A DNA stretch of 64,000 nt from Pseudomonas arsenicoxydans (GCF_006438915.1 NZ_RCZE01000012.1:186001-250000), one strand, 5' to 3'; positions 8,510-17,750 are shown, counted from the first letter of the stretch. A program made the numbers and translations. The notes: generated from the sequence alone by a model not told the origin.

Positions 8510-9801
8510 GCACTATCAGAGCCAAGGATCGCGATGCGGTCATCCAGTCGCTGCGCGCCGGCGTTGTTCCTCGTGTGGGCCAACACCTGATTCAGGTCGG
8601 CCGGGTAGGCGAACTTGATGCTCTGATCAAGGACGTCAATCGCCTGGTCGAAAGCGGATCGGCATTTCGAATCGTGATTGGTGAGTACGGTGCAGGCAAA
8701 ACGTTCTTTCTGAACTTGGTACGAGCCATCGCCATGGAGCGTAAACTCGTGACCATGCATGCCGACCTGAACCCTGATCGCAGACTGCATGCCACTGGAG
8801 GACAAGCGCGTTCGCTTTACTCCGAGTTGGCCAAGAACATGTCGACGCGTACAAAACCCGACGGCGGGGCCATGCAAGGCATTGTTGAGAAATTTATCTC
8901 GCAAGCCAAAACCGAAGCCAAGGCCGCAGGTACTGACAGCGAGACCGTCATTCGTGCTCACTTGGCCGAGCTGACCGAGATGGTCAACGGCTATGATTTC
9001 GCTGAGGTGATCGCCGCGTATTGCCGGGGTTTCGAGGAAGGCAACGAGCAGCTCAAGGCCGACGCCATTCGTTGGTTGCGTGGCGAGTTCACCACCAAAA
9101 CCGATGCCCGTGCGGCGTTGGGCGTACGAACGATCATTGATGATGCATCCGTCTACGATCAGCTCAAGCTATTGTCGAGATTCGTCAGGCTCGCAGGTTT
9201 CGGCGGTCTGATGATCTGCCTCGATGAACTGGTCAACCTCTACAAGCTGGCCAATACGCAGGCGCGCAATGCTAACTACGAGCAGATCCTGCGCATCCTC
9301 AATGACTCGTTACAGGGATCGTCTGAGGGCCTGGGCTTCGTTCTGGGTGGCACCCCCGAGTTTCTGATGGACACTCGCCGAGGGCTCTTCAGCTACCCTG
9401 CCCTGCAATCGCGACTGGCCGAGAACTCGTTTGCGAAATCAGGATTGGTGGATCTGTCGGGGCCGGTCATTCGCCTCACCAGTCTTACCCCGGAGGATTT
9501 CTACGTATTGCTTCAGAAGCTTCGTCACGTGTACGCAGGCGGTGATGCTGAGAAGTATTTATTGCCTGACGAGGCGCTCCCATTGTTCATGGCGCACTGC
9601 AACCAGCGCTTGGGTGAGGCCTATTTCCGTACACCTCGCACGACGATCACCGCCTTCATCAACCTGCTGGCCATCCTGGAGCAAAACCCGGGTGCTGATT
9701 GGCGCGCACTGCTTGGCGCCGTAGAAGTAGCCAAGGACTTGGGTGGCGAAGACGATACGAAAGTCGAAGCGGATGATGAACTTGCCACCTTCACACTCTG
9801 A
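8506..9801 (+). CDS. BrxD-like (DUF2791) P-loop ATPase
   Basis: The 431-residue ATPase has a Walker A motif GEYGAGKT at residues 59-66 and a Walker B LMICLDE at 235-241. The overall layout, with an early P-loop, a long helical insert and LGGTPEFLMD after the ATPase core, matches the DUF2791/BrxD group known as the ATP-binding protein of BREX phage-defence loci. No other BREX gene (PglZ, PglX, BrxC) is present here. The start overlaps the TerB-protein stop (ATGA) and the helicase start lies inside its end, so all three are translated as one unit. The target bound by the ATPase is unknown. Confidence 0.85.
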   Translation: MSTIRAKDRDAVIQSLRAGVVPRVGQHLIQVGRVGELDALIKDVNRLVESGSAFRIVIGEYGAGKTFFLNLVRAIAMERKLVTMHADLNPDRRLHATGGQARSLYSELAKNMSTRTKPDGGAMQGIVEKFISQAKTEAKAAGTDSETVIRAHLAELTEMVNGYDFAEVIAAYCRGFEEGNEQLKADAIRWLRGEFTTKTDARAALGVRTIIDDASVYDQLKLLSRFVRLAGFGGLMICLDELVNLYKLANTQARNANYEQILRILNDSLQGSSEGLGFVLGGTPEFLMDTRRGLFSYPALQSRLAENSFAKSGLVDLSGPVIRLTSLTPEDFYVLLQKLRHVYAGGDAEKYLLPDEALPLFMAHCNQRLGEAYFRTPRTTITAFINLLAILEQNPGADWRALLGAVEVAKDLGGEDDTKVEADDELATFTL

Positions 9802-12019
9802 ATCTTCAGGCTTCGACCAGCTAGAGCCCCGAATCCAGCGATGGATCTGGGCTGAAGGCTGGACGTCTTTGCGCGACGCCCAGGAAAGGGCTGTGCAGGT
9901 GCTGATGGCAGCGGATCAGGATGTCATCATCGCCGCAGCAACAGCGGCAGGGAAAACCGAGGCCGCCTTCCTCCCCATACTCACCCATTTACTGAACAGC
10001 AACGATCCGCCCGGTTCGGTGTTGTACATCAGCCCGCTCAAGGCCTTGATCAATGACCAATGGGACAGATTAGGCCGCCTCTGTGAGCAACTTGAAATTC
10101 CCGTAGTGGCTTGGCATGGGGACATTTCATCGAGCAAAAAGCATCGCTTTCTGAAGTCACCCGAAGGGGTGCTTCTGATAACGCCTGAATCCCTTGAGGC
10201 ACTATTCGTCAATCGAGGCTCCAGCCTTGCGGGGGTGTTCCAGAATCTACGCTATATCGTCGTGGACGAACTGCATGCGTTCATTGGAAGTGAGCGAGGC
10301 AAACAGCTTCAGTCCCTGATGCACCGTGTAGAGCTCGTCGCCGGGCGTCGAGTCCCCAGGGTCGGGCTTTCGGCCACACTCGGCGATATGACGTTGGCAT
10401 CAGAGTTTCTGCGCTCAGGAGGCGTCGACGGAGTGACCGTCATTGAGTCCAAAAACTCAAACCAGACACTCCAGGTGCAAATTCGCGGCTACATCCAACC
10501 GCCGATGAACGAGCTCAAAAAGCCTTCCGTCCAGCCCTCTAATCAGGAAGGCGATGACGACGAGACGGAAAACAAAGCAAGCCCAGACTTCGCAATCGCT
10601 GATCATATCTACAAGGTGTTACGCGGAAGCAATAATCTGATTTTCCCAAACAGCCGGCAGCAGGTTGAATGGTATGCAGACCAATTGCGCCGGCGCTGTG
10701 AGAAGGATGCTGTACCCAACGAATTCTGGCCTCATCACGGCAACCTTTCGAAAGACCTGCGAGAGCAAGCTGAACACGCCCTGAAGGCAGGTAATCAAGC
10801 GGCATCGGCCATATGCACTACGACGCTTGAGCTCGGAATAGACATCGGTAGCATCAAGACAGTGGTACAGATTGGTGCTCCGCCATCAGTGGCGAGCCTG
10901 CGCCAGAGACTGGGTCGTTCGGGCAGACGCCCGGGGGAAAACGCGATCTTGCGCGTTTACTGCAAAGAGTCGCCACTCAAAGATGGATCGAGCCTTTCGG
11001 ATCAGCTGCGCCAGGGATTGGTTCAGACAATTGCCATGGTGCGCCTTTTAATTGGGGGATGGTTTGAACCTCCCCGGGCTCAGGGTATTCATGCGTCCAC
11101 TCTCGTTCAGCAATGCCTCTCCATAATTGCTCAGTGCGGCGGCGCTTCCGCTGCTGATCTTTGGAAAAGCCTTATCGCTGAAGGAGCATTCCAAAACGTC
11201 GAGAAGTCAGACTTCGTCAAGCTGCTCAAGTCGCTAGGGGAGCATGAACTCATCGTTCAGGACAGCTCAGGATTGTTGCTTCCAGGGACAGTTGGAGAGC
11301 GCCTGATCAACCACTATGAGTTCTACAGCGCATTCACCAGTGATGAGGAGTTTCGCCTGGTGTGCGACGGTAAAGTACTGGGTTCAGTACCCGTAAGCCG
11401 GCCGCTGACCAAGGATCAACGCATCATATTCGGAGGCCGAAGGTGGCAGGTTCGTGATGTTGATCTCCAAGCCAAGGTCATCATTGTTTCCGCCGCACGC
11501 GGTGGTGCCCCTCCTCAGTTCGATGGTCTGGGCGCCATGGTGCATGACAACGTGCGTAAAGAAATGCGAGCTGTCCTGGCAGACCCAGCCCCCTGCCCAT
11601 TCATTGATCGCGATGCCCAAGCATTGCTCGACGAGGCTCGCAAGACATTTAACGCATTAGGCCTTGATGAACGCTACGTCATTGAGTCCGGAGGTAAATG
11701 CTATCTAATCAGCTGGCTGGGTGATTACGCCAACGATGCATTACGCCTGTTACTCAATCATGTGGGCCTTTCGTGTGATAACGCAGGCTTGGCGATTGAG
11801 GTTGACGCCGACATCCATCGGACTCTGACGGCACTAAAGAATGTAGGTGACCTGGACGCAAGCGATCTCGATTCGATTCTCGCAGATGTAGAGAATATGC
11901 TGCGGGAAAAATGGGATTGGGCATTGCCGGAGTCATTATTGATGAAGTCGTTTGCCTCAATATCACTGGATATCTCTACCGCAATCAATTTTGCACAGAG
12001 TCTGACTTTGGCTAAGTAA
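9743..12019 (+). CDS. Lhr-like superfamily 2 helicase
   Basis: The 758-residue protein carries the SF2 helicase motifs: Walker A ATAAGKT (66-72), DELH box (175-178), SAT (210-212), TTTLELGIDIG (359-369) and QRLGRSGRRPG (388-398). The DELHAFIGSERG and LGIDIG/QRLGRSGR forms are typical of the Lhr branch, ATP-driven 3'-5' helicases active in repair. The C-terminal half probably holds winged-helix and accessory domains. The GTG start has AAGGA five bases upstream but overlaps the ATPase gene by 59 bases; ATGs ten and eleven codons later are alternatives. It ends convergent to the ABC-3C operon. Confidence 0.9.
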   Translation: MAKTIRKSKRMMNLPPSHSESSGFDQLEPRIQRWIWAEGWTSLRDAQERAVQVLMAADQDVIIAAATAAGKTEAAFLPILTHLLNSNDPPGSVLYISPLKALINDQWDRLGRLCEQLEIPVVAWHGDISSSKKHRFLKSPEGVLLITPESLEALFVNRGSSLAGVFQNLRYIVVDELHAFIGSERGKQLQSLMHRVELVAGRRVPRVGLSATLGDMTLASEFLRSGGVDGVTVIESKNSNQTLQVQIRGYIQPPMNELKKPSVQPSNQEGDDDETENKASPDFAIADHIYKVLRGSNNLIFPNSRQQVEWYADQLRRRCEKDAVPNEFWPHHGNLSKDLREQAEHALKAGNQAASAICTTTLELGIDIGSIKTVVQIGAPPSVASLRQRLGRSGRRPGENAILRVYCKESPLKDGSSLSDQLRQGLVQTIAMVRLLIGGWFEPPRAQGIHASTLVQQCLSIIAQCGGASAADLWKSLIAEGAFQNVEKSDFVKLLKSLGEHELIVQDSSGLLLPGTVGERLINHYEFYSAFTSDEEFRLVCDGKVLGSVPVSRPLTKDQRIIFGGRRWQVRDVDLQAKVIIVSAARGGAPPQFDGLGAMVHDNVRKEMRAVLADPAPCPFIDRDAQALLDEARKTFNALGLDERYVIESGGKCYLISWLGDYANDALRLLLNHVGLSCDNAGLAIEVDADIHRTLTALKNVGDLDASDLDSILADVENMLREKWDWALPESLLMKSFASISLDISTAINFAQSLTLAK

Positions 12020-12120
12020 ATTGATAGTCATTGAAGGTATGGGGGCGACTGCCGGGTATGTAGCATCGCGGCTATATGGCACTCTCAAGCTTGTGGTTTG
12101 ACCTTCTAAAGGCGTTCGTC

Positions 12121-12145
12121 GAGCCGGGCACAGCCCGAAGCGACG
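12121..12145 (+). repeat. Dispersed hairpin repeat copy
   Basis: GAGCCGGGCACAGCCCGAAG followed by CGACG sits in the 194-base gap between the two convergent defence-like operons. The stem GCCGGGC/GCCCGA and GAAGCGAC tail match the copies near 5.9, 15.7, 18.15 and 18.7 kb. Its place between facing stop codons suits a terminator. Confidence 0.65.
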
Positions 12146-12213
12146 TTAAATGCCCCTCGCTCGACAGCCTGCATATGCAGGCGCCTGGCTGAATATGATT
12201 CTGTCCAATCTAG

Positions 12214-13989
12214 CTAGCCGAAGCGGAACCCAAAAAGCCCTCCGCCCTCCCCTATGTCAGATAGACGAGTTTTTAAAACTACATCATTAAGATTAAATCC
12301 TTTCAGCATAGGGAGTCGCGCATAAATATCCGAATTCATCGTGACGATGTACTGCAAACGCTTGCCTTTAGTCGCCTCATATCCAAGTTGCAGTGCGCAA
12401 GCAATTTGCCGCTCGTCGACTCCATCGAATAGATGGCTATCGTGCAGCAGAAATCCCGGGCCTCCATATCGGGCAGTCACCACGTTGAACAGAGCAAGGT
12501 CAAAGCAAAAGATTTCGACATTTGATATTCCACCACCCCGGTCACCTTCGATGGAAATGCGAAATTCTGGGCCGTTGTCAGTCGCGTCGACTACGAATCT
12601 GCCGGCCCTATCGTCATATAGGCGCGAGATGGCGTCGGCAATATTGAGAATCGCTTGTGTAAGGGCTTCTGCGCGGATGTGATGATCCTGCTGCAACCTT
12701 CGTTGCAAGTTGGCACGGTCAATATCGAGCTTGGTGGACTCGCCTTCCAGCGCCTCTGCTGCCTTGAATCGCTCACGTAAGGCTGCCGCTTGGGCGTCAG
12801 AACCCGCAAGCTGCCGCTGCATATCCAGAAAGTCATCCAATGCTCCTCGTCCTTCGAGACCTTGCAGCGTAGTGCTTCGCTCTTGATCCAGACGGCTGAC
12901 CTCTGCTTCGTCGTCCGCAATTCGCGCTCTCAGACTGGTGATTTCGTTTTCCAAGTGAACACGACGATTGACGACTACCGACTCATAGAACGAACTCACT
13001 TCATCAAATCTACGCAAGACAACTCCTGGAAGTTCGATGCCAGCGGCAACGTACAGCTGCTCAATATCGGAGCGCTGCGGCGCCATCTCTGACTTTAAAG
13101 CGAATTCAAGGTGTTCTAGATTTTCGTTCATGGATACGGTGTGACGAACAATCGCTTGCATCTCCGATTTAGCAGACGCAGCACGACGCGATAGTTCTTT
13201 GTAGCTCTCATGAACTTCAAAATTCTTAAGAGCGTGGCGTAACCTATCAGCCCTCGCCTCTGCAATCGTGACCTGTGGACGCAACTCCGCCACTGTGCCG
13301 ACGACCTGACCTAGAGCCCCCGCCTTAACCGCTTTGCGAAGCTCTTCCAGCGTTTTTTCGCGGAGCCGGATCTTTCCGAATTCAAACGGAATCTGCCAGT
13401 CCAGACCCAAAAGGTAAGAAAGATTTACCTGCCAGTCAGAACGCTGTTGTTTTTCGGCTTGTCGTTGCGGTGTTAAGAATCCGCCTGAATCTCGTCTACG
13501 GACAAAATACGACAACATCGATCGAAAACTTGGCGTGTAGGATTCCTCAAACGCAGTACCGCGCACATCCAACGGTAGCCCAAACATGCTGTGCCCGAGA
13601 AACACCTTCCAATTAGTATTGGATATGAAGAAACGCTCGGTTGCCTTGTCGAGCTTTTTAGGCAAGTCCTTCCGCGCCTCTCCACCTGTCAACAGAAATA
13701 TTTTAGAAGGGGCTGCGCCGCCTCGCTCGACTGTAAACACCTCACCACCGATGCAAAAACGCCCCTTGAACGTATGTGAAACAAGTTCAGGCAATCGAAA
13801 TAAGGAGTCCTTGTCGCAGTCCGCACCGAGTAAGAAATGGATTATCTCAACCAAACTGGTTTTGCCCGCACTGTTACGAGTCTGCTTCTCAGTAGACAAT
13901 TCGTTTTTGTCAGAAAGTAGGACATTAAGTCCATCATGAAACGTGACTGGTTTGAACGTAATTATGGAACTCTCAATGCTTAATATCAT
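12214..13989 (-). CDS. ABC-3C system ABC ATPase (DUF2326)
   Basis: The 591-residue protein is an SMC/RecN-like ABC ATPase. Walker A reads RNSAGKTSL (residues 38-46), a long heptad-like coiled coil fills about 215-460, and Walker B is FLLHDS with Asp517. This split-head, coiled-coil plan with a DUF2326-type C-terminus is that of the ABC component in ABC-three-component conflict systems. The gene is last in a three-gene operon; its start overlaps the middle-component stop by four bases. By analogy with SMC-like sensors it may detect invading or damaged DNA and control the nuclease-like effector. The family call is confident; the trigger is unknown. Confidence 0.88.
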   Translation of the reverse strand: MILSIESSIITFKPVTFHDGLNVLLSDKNELSTEKQTRNSAGKTSLVEIIHFLLGADCDKDSLFRLPELVSHTFKGRFCIGGEVFTVERGGAAPSKIFLLTGGEARKDLPKKLDKATERFFISNTNWKVFLGHSMFGLPLDVRGTAFEESYTPSFRSMLSYFVRRRDSGGFLTPQRQAEKQQRSDWQVNLSYLLGLDWQIPFEFGKIRLREKTLEELRKAVKAGALGQVVGTVAELRPQVTIAEARADRLRHALKNFEVHESYKELSRRAASAKSEMQAIVRHTVSMNENLEHLEFALKSEMAPQRSDIEQLYVAAGIELPGVVLRRFDEVSSFYESVVVNRRVHLENEITSLRARIADDEAEVSRLDQERSTTLQGLEGRGALDDFLDMQRQLAGSDAQAAALRERFKAAEALEGESTKLDIDRANLQRRLQQDHHIRAEALTQAILNIADAISRLYDDRAGRFVVDATDNGPEFRISIEGDRGGGISNVEIFCFDLALFNVVTARYGGPGFLLHDSHLFDGVDERQIACALQLGYEATKGKRLQYIVTMNSDIYARLPMLKGFNLNDVVLKTRLSDIGEGGGLFGFRFG

Positions 13990-14234
13990 TCCGCGCCCCC
14001 TCGACGAACAATACCTTGGCCATACTCAATCGCGGATATGGCGTAAAGAAGATTTAAAGCCAAAACAAACCAGTCAAAGGAAAGCGGTGTCGCAGTTGGC
14101 CGCATTTCACGGTCTTCACGAACGCACTCCCACAGCTCTGAAACCGAGCGTGGCTCTTTCAGTTGATTCAATATCTCTGCCCCGACACCGATCAATGCAC
14201 GATCATGCGGAAGGTACTTGGTAGGCAGAATCAT
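13986..14234 (-). CDS. ABC-3C system middle component
   Basis: The small 82-residue protein starts MILPTKYLPHDRALIGVGAE and has a SFDWFVLALNLLYAISAIE helix near the C-terminus. These features fit the ABC-3C middle-component families, most closely the type I know as middle component 6. Such proteins are thought to bridge the ABC ATPase and the effector. It overlaps both neighbours by four bases (effector stop, ATPase start), so the three proteins should be made in fixed proportion. No catalytic residues are apparent. The subtype is from memory; membership of the system is supported by the operon. Confidence 0.82.
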   Translation of the reverse strand: MILPTKYLPHDRALIGVGAEILNQLKEPRSVSELWECVREDREMRPTATPLSFDWFVLALNLLYAISAIEYGQGIVRRGGAE

Positions 14235-15178
14235 GACACGGCCATCTGAGGTTCACGTTCAAAGATGTCGCAATTCTCAAATAGATATGCCAGCAATGCC
14301 TGTGCTACCACCTGCTGTTGGGGAAGTACGTAACCTATGCCCGTCACGAGTTCGAGTAGCGCGGCCATGATTTCTGCAGGTGGCAGATTTTGCGCCTTGT
14401 AGTACACATACTTCGTCCTGAATATCGCGGCGATCCTGTCTCCAGTAAGTGGGTCGGGATGGCGCTCAAAATAACTGGCTACGACGGGTGCATTCGTCCA
14501 TCCACCGGCGATCAACATTTTCCAATGATTAGGAAGCTGGTTGTAAGAAAGCTTGTTGACCGGCACCGGCCTCAGATCGCCGGTCTCTAATTGAGGGGCT
14601 TCCGCCGCCGCCGCGAGCTCATTCACAAGCTTGCGTAAGATCGCAACATCGAGGTTCTTTGTGTCATCCTCTGACGCGGTAGGCCCGAGTAATGCAGCGA
14701 TCCGTTCGGGGCTTAGCCTAAAGACCCGCTCAGCGACCCCTTCAAAACCAATGAAGCCAAATTTGATTTTGGGGTTTGCCTTCTCAAGCCCCTTTAATGT
14801 GGTAACGGCTTCGATCGGCATGCCCTCAATAAGATTATGCACCATGTGCCATTCCAGCATTATGACCTCCAACTTCGCAAAAGCCGTGGCGAAGTCATCG
14901 CTCATTTTCTTCGTTATCTTCGCTACTTGTTTGGTCTCGCCGTTCAGCGCTCCGTAGCATTGAAAGAGTTGCCCTGAGGAATTTAGGTAGCCGTCACAAC
15001 CCTTGTCGCCGAGCTGACCGAAGGGGCGCACGCGAACAAAGTCGTCCCCGTGCAAATGTCCCATAATGTCTGAAAAAAAGTCCTGAAACGCACCGCTGTT
15101 GCACTGGCGAAGTCGCAACTCTAATGCGATGCGCCACCAGTAACGCTGCTGAATGGAAACCGCAGGGTCGAAGTGCAT
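14231..15178 (-). CDS. ABC-3C effector with restriction-nuclease-like N-terminal domain
   Basis: The 315-residue protein is the first gene of the ABC-3C operon. Its N-terminal 130 residues look like a restriction-endonuclease fold: helix FQDFFSDIMG, then RPFGQLGDKGCDGYL with Asp62, and FQCYGAL (72-78), where a Gln replaces the usual acidic residue of the E-x-K pair. The C-terminal part (about 205-305) is helical and probably the conserved ABC-3C docking domain. I infer that it cuts nucleic acid when the ATPase is triggered, which could kill or arrest infected cells. AAGGAAGG lies upstream of the ATG at a workable distance. The nuclease activity is predicted, not shown. Confidence 0.82.
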   Translation of the reverse strand: MHFDPAVSIQQRYWWRIALELRLRQCNSGAFQDFFSDIMGHLHGDDFVRVRPFGQLGDKGCDGYLNSSGQLFQCYGALNGETKQVAKITKKMSDDFATAFAKLEVIMLEWHMVHNLIEGMPIEAVTTLKGLEKANPKIKFGFIGFEGVAERVFRLSPERIAALLGPTASEDDTKNLDVAILRKLVNELAAAAEAPQLETGDLRPVPVNKLSYNQLPNHWKMLIAGGWTNAPVVASYFERHPDPLTGDRIAAIFRTKYVYYKAQNLPPAEIMAALLELVTGIGYVLPQQQVVAQALLAYLFENCDIFEREPQMAVS

Positions 15179-15772
15179 AGCTTTTGTGTTCCTTCCTTGA
15201 AGTCAGCCCTGGATCGCGGACTGGGGCCTATAGCTATTTTCGCCACTAGCGGCAGATCGCCAGTTGATTCGATCTTCTTCGCACACAGCGAGCAATGGAT
15301 CAACATACTCATCTGTAACGCTAGCTACTTAATGAACAGCAGGGAATCCGGTTTTATCCCTCTTTCGAGCTCGCCAAGTAGTTCCCAACAGAGATGGACG
15401 GGCAACGGTTGCTCCATCCCCTGAACATTGAAAATGTCGAAGCAGCATCGAGCTGACCTGCGTCATAGCATCGGCTTTGGAAACTGCAGAATCGGGCTTG
15501 ACGAAGAATTTGACAATGATTTTCTCGCGCGAGAAATCGCGACATAGAACAGTTAGGCTGACGCAAAACGTTCGCTCAGAAAATGATTCGCGCCTGGTAT
15601 GAGCACGTGATCAAACTCCAACCGCAACAATCCAATCACTCATCATTCTGCTTTGTCGCAAGAAAGCAAATGCCTAGCCGGGCCCAGTCGGCCCGAAGGA
15701 GCGACCTATCCAGAATCGAATCACCATATCCTGTGGAGCTATGTAATGGCAGCTAGAGTCCGAACGCCAGTT
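15179..15772. other. Intergenic region between ABC-3C operon and diguanylate cyclase
   Basis: Nearly 600 bases hold no gene I can support. The right half carries one copy of the dispersed hairpin element. The left part must contain the promoter of the ABC-3C operon, but I could not pick a clear -35/-10 pair. Short open frames on both strands have no recognisable features. Confidence 0.5.
15675..15705 (+). repeat. Dispersed hairpin repeat copy
   Basis: TAGCCGGGCCCAGTCGGCCC, then GAAGGAGCGAC, is one of the best-preserved copies: an 8-bp GCCGGGCC/GGCCCG-type stem and the GAAG-N-AGCGAC tail. It lies about 70 bases beyond the 3' end of the diguanylate cyclase gene. Confidence 0.7.
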
Positions 15773-16810
15773 TCAGCTCACTCGGTTGCGCCCGCTGCGC
15801 TTGGCTAGATAGAGGGCATCATCGGCACGAGTCAGAAGGCTTTCCACATCGTCACCAGCTTTGGCGAGGGCGACACCAAGGGACGCAGTTACGGTGTCTA
15901 GCACCTCATCCGTGCCACGAACTTTGATCCGCAGCGCCTGAATTTTTAGGCGCAGCTGCTCAGCAAAAGTATGAGCACTGGTGAGATCAAAACACTCTTG
16001 CAGGACTACACAGAACTCTTCACCACCATAGCGTGCCGCCAGGGCCTGAGGCGGGATTGAGTTCCGTAACACCTGACCAACATGCTCAAGTACGCGGTCG
16101 CCCAAAGGATGGCCATACCGGTCATTGAACTGCTTGAAATGATCGATATCCAACATGACCAATGCCACTCCATGAGGAGCGTTGATCAATGCATGCTCCA
16201 GCAAGCGAGTGAAGGTAGCTCGGTTCAACACCTTAGTCAGACCATCCAAAGATGCAGCCAGTTGGGCTCGCTCGAGCTTGTCTCTCAGACTCTTAATTTC
16301 ATTTTGCGCTGAGTGCAGCTGGGAGAGGAAAAGCTCTTGCTGATCCTGCATGACCTGGGTGCTCTGTTGCAGCTCACTCAGAATGGCGGGCAACCTCTTG
16401 TCGACCGGCTCCGCGAGCATTTCCATGCAATGGCCAAGACTGGCTTGAAAGTTGGCACTGCCATTCACGCTACGCGAGACATTACGCTCCATGTCGTCAA
16501 CCAGATTGATCGCTTGTTGCTGCCCTGCGCGCGCCTCCTCCAATTCGTCACGAATGATGTAGTCGCGAAAAAGCTTCGTAGCGAATTCAGGAGGGAAACA
16601 GTCGAAGTCTTTGACCACCCTGTCCAGATGGCGATTAAGCTCTGGCTCCTGACCTTTGCTGTAGGTGTACCAGAGAGCATAGTGGACGGGATTTGGTGGA
16701 ATGTTGTGACGCACCATCAGTGGTACAGCCTGCTTCAACAGAGCCGCCGCCTCGCGGGAGTCCTCTGGATACAGCGTTAGGGCAGTCGCACGCGTCTCTG
16801 ATTGGCTCAT
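15773..16810 (-). CDS. Diguanylate cyclase (GGEEF), cytoplasmic
   Basis: With the ATG chosen here the protein has 345 residues. A helical N-terminal domain containing PVHYALWYTY and a coiled coil (about 150-185) precede a GGDEF domain with SLDGLTKVLNR, DIDHFKQFND and the active-site GGEEF at 262-266. It should make cyclic di-GMP from two GTP. The inhibitory RxxD site five residues before the active site is absent (QALA there), so product feedback may be lost. No membrane segment or signal peptide is seen. In-frame upstream starts exist, but the extra residues look non-native. Confidence 0.88.
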   Translation of the reverse strand: MSQSETRATALTLYPEDSREAAALLKQAVPLMVRHNIPPNPVHYALWYTYSKGQEPELNRHLDRVVKDFDCFPPEFATKLFRDYIIRDELEEARAGQQQAINLVDDMERNVSRSVNGSANFQASLGHCMEMLAEPVDKRLPAILSELQQSTQVMQDQQELFLSQLHSAQNEIKSLRDKLERAQLAASLDGLTKVLNRATFTRLLEHALINAPHGVALVMLDIDHFKQFNDRYGHPLGDRVLEHVGQVLRNSIPPQALAARYGGEEFCVVLQECFDLTSAHTFAEQLRLKIQALRIKVRGTDEVLDTVTASLGVALAKAGDDVESLLTRADDALYLAKRSGRNRVS

Positions 16811-17229
16811 AACGTCACTGTGGTTGGTTTTTATTGGCATATATGAAGTCGGGGGCAGCATATCCTTACGTACACCAAGAGGCCATACATAATGTATGCC
16901 TACTACCTGTTGGACTAGCATAGGCCGAACTCGACTACAGCAATTTGCTGATGAAATAGACCCAGCTATCACCTCACGCCATCGGTTGGTTTGCTTTGTA
17001 CTCTCTCACTGCCTGCGTTCTTATCGACGACGGAATCATCCCAGGCATGTACCAAATTTGACACGTTCGCCCTGTTGGAAGAAATTGATGATTCGCCTCT
17101 TCTCTTCGACCTGAAATCCTGTGGCTTTATCTGCAGCCCAAATTTTCAACACGATCGATTGGATGTTCCCCAATCGACCACTGACCCAGTCGATTACTGG
17201 GTGCCTGGTCTTCTAATAGGAGTGACAAA
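16811..17229. other. Intergenic region upstream of two divergent genes
   Basis: About 420 bases separate the diguanylate cyclase start from a small plus-strand gene. An open frame whose end overlaps that gene's start encodes LKSCGFICSPNF-like sequence of no recognised family. It may be a remnant or chance. Promoters for both divergent genes must lie here. Confidence 0.35.
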
Positions 17230-17541
17230 TTGCTGAATCGGCCCGACAAAGATGCGCTACGTGCGATGCTGGAATCGCAAGTTCAAGAAAAGCTACAACA
17301 CGACCCTGATGCAGTAACGACTTATGCAGCACAGCCTGAACCTGAACGAAAGCCATACACGAGCAAGCCCACGGTTCAGGACAAGGCATTTCACAGAGAG
17401 CTCGATCAGATGCGTGCGGATGCTGAAGCGGGAGTGATTCATAAGCCGTTATCCGACACGACTGAAGATGGCAAACCCAGCCTTGCGCTCGATGATTACC
17501 CTGGCTTGAAAGAGGCAGGCTCTGCATCAAATCAGTGGTGA
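17230..17541 (+). CDS. Small hydrophilic hypothetical protein
   Basis: The 103-residue product is hydrophilic and charged, with no membrane segment, cysteine or recognised motif. It starts with TTG, supported by AGGAG seven bases upstream. Composition is typical of a real soluble protein rather than a shadow frame (balanced Lys/Glu/Asp, few rare residues). I do not recognise the family. It is flanked by remnants, so it may itself be cargo of unknown use. Confidence 0.5.
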   Translation: MLNRPDKDALRAMLESQVQEKLQHDPDAVTTYAAQPEPERKPYTSKPTVQDKAFHRELDQMRADAEAGVIHKPLSDTTEDGKPSLALDDYPGLKEAGSASNQW

Positions 17542-17588
17542 TGTTTTGGCGCCTGTGCTGCGGTAATCGGCACCTAGCCGCCCTCCTC

Positions 17589-17745
17589 TTATGCAGCCTG
17601 TCGACGCATGGTCAGGATGGCTGCTCCGAAGCAGATGAACGTCGACCCAACTACCTGGCTGACCCACCGGGATAGCTCTGGACGGGTCAACACGCCCTTA
17701 GCCCAAGAGACCAGTGCGGCATACAGACTAAGAGACGTCACCGAG
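17589..17745 (-). pseudogene. 3' remnant of a LysE/RhtB-family exporter
   Basis: The minus strand encodes about 51 residues ending at a TAA. They read like the last helix of LysE/RhtB amino-acid exporters, with WVSQVVGSTFICFGAAILTM and a short RRQAA tail. The five upstream helices are missing and the next gene begins right at the break, so this is the truncated end of a deleted transporter. Confidence 0.6.
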
Positions 17746-17750
17746 ACCGA

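Noticed and set aside
8506..9801. A full BREX locus around the BrxD-like ATPase
   Set aside because: No PglZ, PglX/methyltransferase, BrxC, BrxA or BrxB gene is present in the neighbourhood; only the ATPase resembles a BREX component.
15121..15312. 63-codon minus-strand frame overlapping the ABC-3C effector start
   Set aside because: It overlaps the well-supported effector gene in another frame, with no family and no ribosome site.
16991..17236. 81-codon plus-strand frame upstream of the 103-residue gene
   Set aside because: Ends inside that gene's start and has some protein-like residues, but no recognisable family and no clear start; kept only as a possible remnant.
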